A DNA stretch of 64,000 bases from Gellertiella hungarica. GTDB taxonomy: Bacteria; Pseudomonadota; Alphaproteobacteria; Rhizobiales; Rhizobiaceae. This document shows, piece by piece, positions 56,793-64,000 of the stretch. Both the position numbers and the translations under genes were made by a program. The number at the start of each line of letters is the position of its first letter. Position 1 is the stretch's first letter. The notes beneath the pieces were generated by a model. That model saw nothing but the letters and a program-made list of their open reading frames with translations, made no database searches and was not told the DNA's origin. The stretch covers positions 62,001-126,000 of the forward strand of contig NZ_JACIEZ010000003.1 in NCBI RefSeq assembly GCF_014197145.1. Reading direction: 5' to 3'.

Positions 56793-57953
56793 TTGCAGGT
56801 AACGAAGAGAGTCGTGGTTCACTTTCCCGGTTTCGAGCCGCTGTCGACGGAGGATCACCACAGCCGCTACCAGCGTTCGGCGTCCCAGTCCGCAGCCGTC
56901 TGGGATGCGGCCTTCTCCGTGGCGCCCCTTGCCGGAAACCGGGTGACCGTCACCGGGGAAGGCCCGGGCTGGCGGACGGAAACCACGCTTCACATCCTCG
57001 ATCACAATGCGCTTATCCAGTCGCTCCGCGACTGTGGACCACTGACCGAGATCGTCCGGGGCTTCCGCGCCTTCTTCATCGCCGCCATTCTCGAAGGGGG
57101 CTTCCTGGCCTATGCCCGAACGGCCTGGCGGTTCTCGGGCTTCTTCGTCTTTCCTTTTCTCTACATGGCCTTCGGCATCGCCCTCGGGCTGCTCCTGGGT
57201 CTTGCCCCCCTGGCCGTCGGGCTTCCCGCGGTGCATCTTCTGTGGAGCCTGCCTCTCGGTGGCCTCATCTTCTGGCGCATCTTCCTGCCCTTTACCGACC
57301 GGCTGCACACCCGCGCGCTCTTCGCCAACTGGCAGATGGCCGTGAAGGTCGCCCGCGAGAACGATCCGCTCTTCAACGGTTGGATGAGGGATCAGGTGGG
57401 TGCCGTCCGCAGGGCCTTCGCGGAAGATGCGGAGGAATACCTCATCACATCGCATTCCATGGGATCCAATCTGGCGGTTCAGGTGGTGGGGCGTCTTCTA
57501 GAGGAGGATCCGGGCTTCTTTCGGGGCAAGCGGGTGGTCTTCGCCACCCTCGGAGGCGCGGCGCTGCAATGCGCGCTCCTTCGCTCGGCCCGGGCCATGC
57601 GCAAGCGGGTGCGGCTGATTGCCGAGTGCCCCGACATAGAGTGGATCGATGTCCAGTCCCTGACCGACATCATCAATTTCTACAAGGCGAACATCCCGGC
57701 AGCCTGCGGGCATCGCGACGTGAAGCAGCCGCGCCACATCAGGCTTCGCTTCCGGCACGTGCTCACCGACGATCATTACCGCCGGATCAAGCGGGATTTC
57801 CTGCGGGTCCATCGCCAGTACGTGCTCGGACCGAGCCGGCGCGGCAATTTCGATTTCACGCTGTTCACCGCAGGGCCATTCCGGGCGGAGGAGTTCGTGG
57901 ACTTCAGATCCGACCGGCTGCCCGACCTCGGCCGTTTCCAGAGGCCGGAATGA
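56793..57953 (+). CDS. Membrane protein with alpha/beta-hydrolase-like HSMG motif, unknown function
   Basis: It has about 386 residues. TTG 56793 is preferred (AGAGGA upstream, giving QVTKRVVVHFPGFEPL); ATG 56733 is an alternative. The N-terminal VVVHFPGFEPL resembles the first strand and oxyanion loop of a hydrolase. Two or three hydrophobic segments lie in the middle (SGFFVFPFLYMAFGIALGLL and LAVGLPAVHLLWSLPLGGLI). EEYLITSHSMGSNLAVQVVG then has the layout of a nucleophile elbow (S-x-S/G around Ser). The remainder includes IEWIDVQSLTDIINFYKANI. It could be a membrane-anchored esterase or lipase-like enzyme. It sits between grxD and bolA on the opposite strand. Confidence 0.72.
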   Translation: MQVTKRVVVHFPGFEPLSTEDHHSRYQRSASQSAAVWDAAFSVAPLAGNRVTVTGEGPGWRTETTLHILDHNALIQSLRDCGPLTEIVRGFRAFFIAAILEGGFLAYARTAWRFSGFFVFPFLYMAFGIALGLLLGLAPLAVGLPAVHLLWSLPLGGLIFWRIFLPFTDRLHTRALFANWQMAVKVARENDPLFNGWMRDQVGAVRRAFAEDAEEYLITSHSMGSNLAVQVVGRLLEEDPGFFRGKRVVFATLGGAALQCALLRSARAMRKRVRLIAECPDIEWIDVQSLTDIINFYKANIPAACGHRDVKQPRHIRLRFRHVLTDDHYRRIKRDFLRVHRQYVLGPSRRGNFDFTLFTAGPFRAEEFVDFRSDRLPDLGRFQRPE

Positions 57954-57979
57954 AAAAGGGCGCCGGAGGCGCCCTTTTT
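57953..57979. terminator. Bidirectional terminator between the membrane hydrolase-like gene and bolA
   Basis: AAAAAGGGCGCC and GGCGCCCTTTTT form a perfect 12-bp stem around GGA, with T-tracts on both strands. It lies between convergent genes. Confidence 0.93.
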
Positions 57980-57986
57980 CTTGTCG

Positions 57987-58220
57987 TCAATCCGGGGCGC
58001 TGGTTTGCAGCGCGAGGGCGTGCAGCACGCCCCCCATCTTTCCCTGCAGCGCCTGATAGACCATCTGGTGCTGCTGGACGCGGGTCTTGCCCCTGAAGGC
58101 TTCCGCCACCACCTCGGCTGCGTAATGATCGCCGTCGCCGGCCAGGTCACGGATGGTGACCCTGGCACCGGGGATGCCTTCCTTGATCATGTCTTCGATA
58201 TCGCCGGGGTTCATGGGCAT
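57987..58220 (-). CDS. bolA: BolA family protein
   Basis: It is a small (77-residue) BolA-type protein that binds Fe-S clusters with monothiol glutaredoxins. IEDMIKEGIPGARVTIRDLA, HYAAEVVAEAFRGKTRVQQH (with the conserved His) and MVYQALQGKMGGVLHALALQ are diagnostic. The start ATG 58220 has GAGGAG 7 bases upstream. It starts 22 bases after purL on the same strand and is probably co-transcribed with it. Confidence 0.95.
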   Translation of the reverse strand: MPMNPGDIEDMIKEGIPGARVTIRDLAGDGDHYAAEVVAEAFRGKTRVQQHQMVYQALQGKMGGVLHALALQTSAPD

Positions 58221-58242
58221 GTCTGGTCTCCTCGACTGTCAC

Positions 58243-60483
<2,241 letters not shown>

Positions 60484-60630
60484 GGCGGGAGGCCCCTCAG
60501 ACAGGAAGTGAGTTTGGGCGTCTCTTTACCCCAACAGCGCACCCCATGCGACAGGAAATTTCCCCTTCTCCTGCCTATTTCCGGATTTTGTCGCAGACCG
60601 GCCGGATGGCCGCCGCAGGGCGGCTTCCCG

Positions 60631-62052
60631 CTATCCCGCCAGTCGCTCGTAGCCGGTCCGGCCACTGTCCAGCAGGCATGAGAGACGGTTGAAACCGCGA
60701 TAGACCGTTTCGCGGGTCATCGGCGTCGAGAAGCTGATCCGTACATGCGGATGGGGGCTGCCGCAGCGCCCTGCCTTGAACTCGTCCTCGTCGTCGATGA
60801 GGATGTTCTCTTCCTGCGCAGCCTTCTTGAAGGTGCCGGAGAGCCAGGGCTCGGGCAGCTTCATCCACAGGAAGGGAATGCCGGGCCGCGAGCGGAACTC
60901 GATGCCGGAGAAGATCTGGCGGGCCATCGCCTCCCGTGCGGAAAGCTCGGCCACCGTCAGCCCCATCAGCCGTTCGGCTTCCCCTGACAGCACCAGCCTC
61001 GCCGTGACTTCCGCCAGCAGGAAGGGCAGGCCGCCGGTCATCATCTTGTGAGCGATCCGCACGCGGGGGGCATAGAGCGCGGGGCAGGATACCCAGCCGC
61101 CACGCACGCCGGCCGCGACCGATTTCGAAAGGCCGCTTACAAGGAACGTGCGTTCCGGTGCGAAGACCGAAATGGGTGGCGGAGGGTCTGACACGAGAGT
61201 GCCGTAGAGATCGTCCTCGATGATCCATACCCCGTACTTGCGCGCGATCTCGGCGATCTGCCGCCGCCTGTCTTCCGACAGCATGGTCAGGGTGGGATTA
61301 GCCACATTCGGCATCAGGAAGAGCAGCTTGGGATGCTGCTGGGCGCAGACCCGCTCGAAATCCTCCGGAATCAGGCCGTCATCATCGCTTTCGACAAGCA
61401 CGCAGCGCCGGCCCGTCAGGCCCGCGGCGCGGCTGACCTGCGAGTAGGTGAGGGGCTCGAAGGCCACCCGATCCCCGGGAACCGTCACCACGGACAGGAT
61501 GGCCACGACAGCTGCGTGCGCGCCGATGGTTGGCACGATGCTGTCGGGCTGGGGTGCAAAGCCCGCGCGGCTCAGCCAGCGAACGCCTGCTTCCGACCAC
61601 GAAAGGGGGAAGTTGCGGGTGTAGCTGGCAATCTCCCATGGATGCGCGCGGATGACGGAGGCGGTGATGTCCGCAATCGCCTCGGCCTGGCCGATATCGG
61701 GCGCCGATGCGCTGTCGAAGCGCAGCTTGTCCGGTTCGGCGTTCTGTACCCGCGTGCCCGCCAGTGCATTGGCAACCGGGTCAGCTTCCGTGCCGGGAAG
61801 AGTACGGCTCCGGTCCAGCACATAGGTGCCGCGGCCCACCTCGCCGGAGACCAGACCCCGCTCGTGCACCAGGGCATAGGCCCGGCTGATGGTGCCGACC
61901 GTCAGCCCGAGATCGAAGGCGATGTTGCGCTGGGGCGGCAGCTTCGTGCCGGGCGGCAGGCGCCCATCCTCAATGGCTGCTTCGATCTGGTTGGCGAGCC
62001 GGACATAGATGGGTCCGGTTCCGGTGGAGAGGTCAGGCAGCCAATTTGTCAT
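60631..62052 (-). CDS. MocR/PdxR-type GntR regulator with aminotransferase domain
   Basis: It is a transcription factor of 473 residues. Residues about 1-80 form a GntR winged helix (IYVRLANQIEAAIEDGRLPP, LPPQRNIAFDLGLTVGTISR). Residues about 110-473 form a PLP-dependent aminotransferase-like domain, with LMPNVANPTLTMLSEDRR and the PLP-lysine in SGLSKSVAAGVRGGW. MocR proteins sense PLP or aminated effectors. It is divergent from the DUF1127 gene, and the 82-base gap holds an inverted repeat that may be its operator. Its target could also be that gene. Confidence 0.92.
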   Translation of the reverse strand: MTNWLPDLSTGTGPIYVRLANQIEAAIEDGRLPPGTKLPPQRNIAFDLGLTVGTISRAYALVHERGLVSGEVGRGTYVLDRSRTLPGTEADPVANALAGTRVQNAEPDKLRFDSASAPDIGQAEAIADITASVIRAHPWEIASYTRNFPLSWSEAGVRWLSRAGFAPQPDSIVPTIGAHAAVVAILSVVTVPGDRVAFEPLTYSQVSRAAGLTGRRCVLVESDDDGLIPEDFERVCAQQHPKLLFLMPNVANPTLTMLSEDRRRQIAEIARKYGVWIIEDDLYGTLVSDPPPPISVFAPERTFLVSGLSKSVAAGVRGGWVSCPALYAPRVRIAHKMMTGGLPFLLAEVTARLVLSGEAERLMGLTVAELSAREAMARQIFSGIEFRSRPGIPFLWMKLPEPWLSGTFKKAAQEENILIDDEDEFKAGRCGSPHPHVRISFSTPMTRETVYRGFNRLSCLLDSGRTGYERLAG

Positions 62053-62072
62053 GGGGACAAGATCTCGATTTG

Positions 62073-62107
62073 CGCCAATTTGGCGGCATTGTATCTCTTT
62101 TTTGGCG
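62073..62107. promoter_or_regulatory. Putative MocR operator: CGCCAA-T-TTGGCG plus TTGGCG
   Basis: A 6-base inverted repeat (62073-62085) has one centre base. Its right half TTGGCG recurs at 62102-62107, exactly 22 bases further, two helical turns. MocR regulators commonly use direct repeats in such divergent gaps. Confidence 0.5.
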
Positions 62108-62134
62108 AAATGCTACAGGAAAGGCAGTTACATC

Positions 62135-62392
62135 ATGGCCCAGGCAAGCGAAAATGTCCTCATTGTCACCCCATCTTCCCGGGGCAAGGCGCGACAGATT
62201 GCAGTCCGTCATGATCGCGACGGTCTGTTCCTTGCGGGCTGGATGCGTTTGGTGCTGTTTCTGCGGTCCTGGCAGGAGAAACGGCGCAGCCGCCGCGCGC
62301 TTGACCGTCTCACGGCGGACGACCTGCGCGACATAGGGCTCACCCGCGACGAGGCGCGGCGCGAATACAGGAAATCGTTCTTTATCGAGTGA
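62135..62392 (+). CDS. DUF1127 (YjiS-like) small protein
   Basis: It is an 85-residue basic protein. ATG 62135 has AGGAAAGG about 8 bases upstream. The C-terminal DUF1127 motif is RRALDRLTADDLRDIGLTRD followed by EARREYRKSFF. Small Arg-rich DUF1127 proteins in rhizobia bind RNA and influence phosphate and carbon regulation; this protein carries an extra N-terminal segment of about 40 residues. It is divergent from the MocR gene. Confidence 0.88.
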   Translation: MAQASENVLIVTPSSRGKARQIAVRHDRDGLFLAGWMRLVLFLRSWQEKRRSRRALDRLTADDLRDIGLTRDEARREYRKSFFIE

Positions 62393-62398
62393 CCGGCT

Positions 62399-62809
62399 TC
62401 AGCGGCAACCGTTGCCGCCGCGTGCCCAGCGGTTCACGTCGGCGGTGATGCGGCCGGCGACGGCTTCGCCCATCATGGGCCCGAATGCATCGAGGCGGGC
62501 GGGGTTGCCCTCCGCCTGCACCACGAGCAGCGGGCGCGATTCCGGGCTATGCGCCTTGACGACCAGGATGCGCGGGCGACCGGAGAAGGAGTTCAGCTCC
62601 GGCGCAAGACGATATCCGGCAAAGGCCGGGTCCCTGGACTTGAACCAGCAGGCATTGGCACCCAGCGCCACGCGCTCCATGACCGGCAGTGCCCCGCGGG
62701 CAACGTTGGATGTCGGACGTTCCGCCCGCGGCGTGCAGGCCGAAAGGGCGGCGGCTGCGACGGTAATTGCGGCGACGGAGAGAGCGGCATTGCGGAACGT
62801 GCGGAGCAT
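62399..62809 (-). CDS. Small lipoprotein of unknown function
   Basis: It has 136 residues with a lipoprotein signal peptide (NAALSVAAITVAAAALSACT, lipobox LSAC, Cys25). The mature part has two further Cys (NACWFKSRD and the C-terminal GGNGCR) that may pair. RPRILVVKAHSPESRPLLVV looks like paired beta strands. The family is not recognised. It follows purQ by about 70 bases in the same direction and ends within 10 bases of the convergent DUF1127 gene. Confidence 0.75.
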   Translation of the reverse strand: MLRTFRNAALSVAAITVAAAALSACTPRAERPTSNVARGALPVMERVALGANACWFKSRDPAFAGYRLAPELNSFSGRPRILVVKAHSPESRPLLVVQAEGNPARLDAFGPMMGEAVAGRITADVNRWARGGNGCR

Positions 62810-62878
62810 CGGGGAGCCTTCAAGAAGGGATGAAACCGGCGCCGCGGGACCGCGAGCGCCAAGCAGCGGCTGAACTGG

Positions 62879-63550
62879 TCAGGCCGCGATCACATCGAGA
62901 GCCGAAGCGAAGATGCCGCGGCCATCATTGCCGCCATGGGCGGATTCGATGAGGTTTTCCGGATGGGGCATCATGCCGAGCACGTTGCCGCGGGCATTCA
63001 TGACGCCGGCAATGTCGTTGATCGAGCCGTTCGGGTTGGTGCCGTCGGCGTAGCGGAACACCACCTGGCCATTGCCTTCGATGGACTTCAGCGTCTCGGC
63101 ATCGGCAAAATAGTTGCCGTCATGATGGGCGACCGGGCAGCGGATGATCTGGCCCTTGGCATAGGCCCGGGTGAATTCCGTCTCGGCATTTGCGACTTCG
63201 AGCTTGATTTCCTTGCAGACGAAACGCAGTGAGGCGTTGCGCATCAGGGCGCCGGGCAGCATGCCGGCTTCGAGCAGGATCTGGAAGCCATTGCAGACGC
63301 CGAGGACCTTCACGCCCTTTTCAGCCTTCGCCTTGATCGCCTGCATGACGGGCATGCGGGCGGCGATCGCGCCGCAACGCAGGTAATCGCCATAGGAGAA
63401 GCCGCCGGGGATGACGATCAGGTCCACATCCGGGATTTCGGTTTCGGTCTGCCAGATGGTGACCGGCGCCTTGCCCGAGATCTTCGTCAGCGCGGCGATC
63501 ATGTCGCGGTCGCGGTTGAGGCCGGGAAGTTGAACGACGGCGGATTTCAT
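62879..63550 (-). CDS. purQ: Phosphoribosylformylglycinamidine synthase subunit PurQ
   Basis: It is the glutaminase subunit that feeds ammonia to PurL. It has 223 residues from ATG 63550, with GGAGA 9 bases upstream; the open frame continues 79 codons upstream but that stretch overlaps the small coiled-coil gene. The class I amidotransferase nucleophile Cys86 is in [14 protein letters not shown], and the His/Glu pair is in [24 protein letters not shown] is the family N-terminus. Confidence 0.97.
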   Translation of the reverse strand: MKSAVVQLPGLNRDRDMIAALTKISGKAPVTIWQTETEIPDVDLIVIPGGFSYGDYLRCGAIAARMPVMQAIKAKAEKGVKVLGVCNGFQILLEAGMLPGALMRNASLRFVCKEIKLEVANAETEFTRAYAKGQIIRCPVAHHDGNYFADAETLKSIEGNGQVVFRYADGTNPNGSINDIAGVMNARGNVLGMMPHPENLIESAHGGNDGRGIFASALDVIAA

Positions 63551-63632
63551 GGGCTGTGGTCTCCGGGTGCTGGTCTGGCTTGGTCCATCCGCCATTTCCT
63601 GGCATGGCGGATGGGCGAATATGAGGCAGTTA

Positions 63633-63896
63633 TCAGCCGCTATAATCGAATGGAACGCCGGCTTCCGCAAGCTCACGCAGATCGAGGCGCCACTCGATGC
63701 GGTCAAGGCAATCGCCATGCTGGAACAGGATGCCATAGATATCATGGATGTCCTGCTGCATGGAAACCATCGTACCACGCATGGCATTGATCTCCTGCTT
63801 CACGTCCCTGATGTCGCTGCGCATGAGGGATAAGTTCCCCTGCATTCCCTTCAGCAGTTCGTACATCAGGTCGCTGGTGATCTCTGCCATGTCCAT
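63633..63896 (-). CDS. Small coiled-coil protein of unknown function
   Basis: It has 87 residues. The centre is a clear heptad pattern ([40 protein letters not shown]) predicting a helical oligomer. The C-terminus is [17 protein letters not shown]. It lacks a signal peptide. TGAGGT lies 5 bases before ATG 63896; an ATG two codons later is possible. It lies between purS and purQ, 6 bases after the purS stop, so it is transcribed with purine genes but has no known link to the pathway. Confidence 0.7.
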   Translation of the reverse strand: MDMAEITSDLMYELLKGMQGNLSLMRSDIRDVKQEINAMRGTMVSMQQDIHDIYGILFQHGDCLDRIEWRLDLRELAEAGVPFDYSG

Positions 63897-63902
63897 CGCA
63901 CC

Positions 63903-64000
63903 TCAGGAGAGGGCGATAGAGTAGTTCTCGATCACGGTGTTTGCAAGCAACTTCTCACATACGGCCTTCAGGGTTTCCTCGGCCTTTGCCTTGTCGGTCT
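63903..64000 (-). CDS. purS: PurS, C-terminal part (gene cut by the window edge)
   Basis: The last 31 codons are visible and read TDKAKAEETLKAVCEKLLAN followed by TVIENYSIALS. This is the conserved C-terminus of the small dimeric PurS subunit that bridges PurL and PurQ. The N-terminal part lies beyond position 64000. Confidence 0.88.
   Translation of the reverse strand, partial: TDKAKAEETLKAVCEKLLANTVIENYSIALS

Noticed and set aside
60609-60624. Hairpin GCCGCC-GCAG-GGCGGC after the MocR gene as a terminator
   Set aside because: It is only six base pairs with no T-run, too weak in a GC-rich context to call.
63551-63787. 79-codon upstream extension of purQ
   Set aside because: PurQ normally starts at [11 protein letters not shown]. 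The extension overlaps the coiled-coil gene and does not resemble PurQ.

Overview
The window reads as a chromosomal core segment of a member of the Rhizobiaceae (Rhizobium, Agrobacterium, Ensifer or Shinella type). The grounds are high GC content, a malic enzyme fused to a phosphotransacetylase-like domain, the dksA - FliO-like - cckA block, an alphaproteobacterial-type SOS box at recA, the order purS - purQ - purL - bolA with grxD close by, and a giant growth-pole-ring type coiled-coil protein known from polar-growing rhizobia. I see no rRNA, tRNA, CRISPR array, insertion sequence or prophage. Nearly everything is housekeeping or conserved family-specific content.

Layout. 1-5989: end of an unidentified gene, a secreted protein of unknown function, the malic enzyme, an LpxH-type phosphoesterase and an HcaT-like MFS transporter. 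6096-10119: a four-gene Mla/Mce lipid transport operon (STAS-MlaE, MlaF, MlaD, PqiC-like lipoprotein). 10263-16982: a 2239-residue coiled-coil protein resembling GPR/RgsE. 17424-18301: an orphan Hpt protein and a [2Fe-2S] ferredoxin. 18364-18498 (minus): a candidate anti-Shine-Dalgarno small RNA. 18634-21108: a DUF922 protein, then folP-folB-folK with overlapping ends. 21181-25389: a secreted protein, ycjF-ycjX, a VOC protein and a SixA-type phosphatase. 25656-30235: dksA, a FliO-like gene and cckA. 30318-36387: psuG/psuK, then recA and alaS. 36458-41730: a SulP transporter, an AraC regulator with a GyrI-like ligand domain, a stand-alone GyrI-like protein, a glutathione transferase and icd. 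41998-48252: two tandem secreted paralogues, a peroxiredoxin-like/2OG-Fe(II) oxygenase fusion, trmJ, murI, a hypothetical and a HerA-like ATPase. 48446-50395: terC and rpsD, the latter with a long structured leader. 50582-54809: an ArnT-like, ArnC-like and YdjC-like trio followed by ttcA. 54849-57953: a Bcr/CflA efflux pump, grxD and a membrane protein with a hydrolase-like HSMG motif. 57987-64000: bolA, purL, a MocR regulator divergent from a DUF1127 gene, a lipoprotein, purQ, a small coiled-coil gene and the end of purS.

How the genes work together. Several envelope functions lie here: Mla lipid transport, the polar growth ring, LpxH-like lipid A hydrolysis, murI, and a possible lipid A or surface-sugar modification trio. 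Cell-cycle signalling is represented by cckA and by CtrA-like motifs upstream of the Hpt gene. Folate and purine biosynthesis genes are clustered. Most genes end in perfect GC-rich hairpins, many placed between convergent genes. The least explained signals are the candidate sRNA at 18364-18498, the structured rpsD leader, the Cys-less peroxiredoxin/oxygenase fusion, the surface-sugar trio, the tandem secreted paralogues and the 11-residue repeat array of the giant coiled-coil protein.
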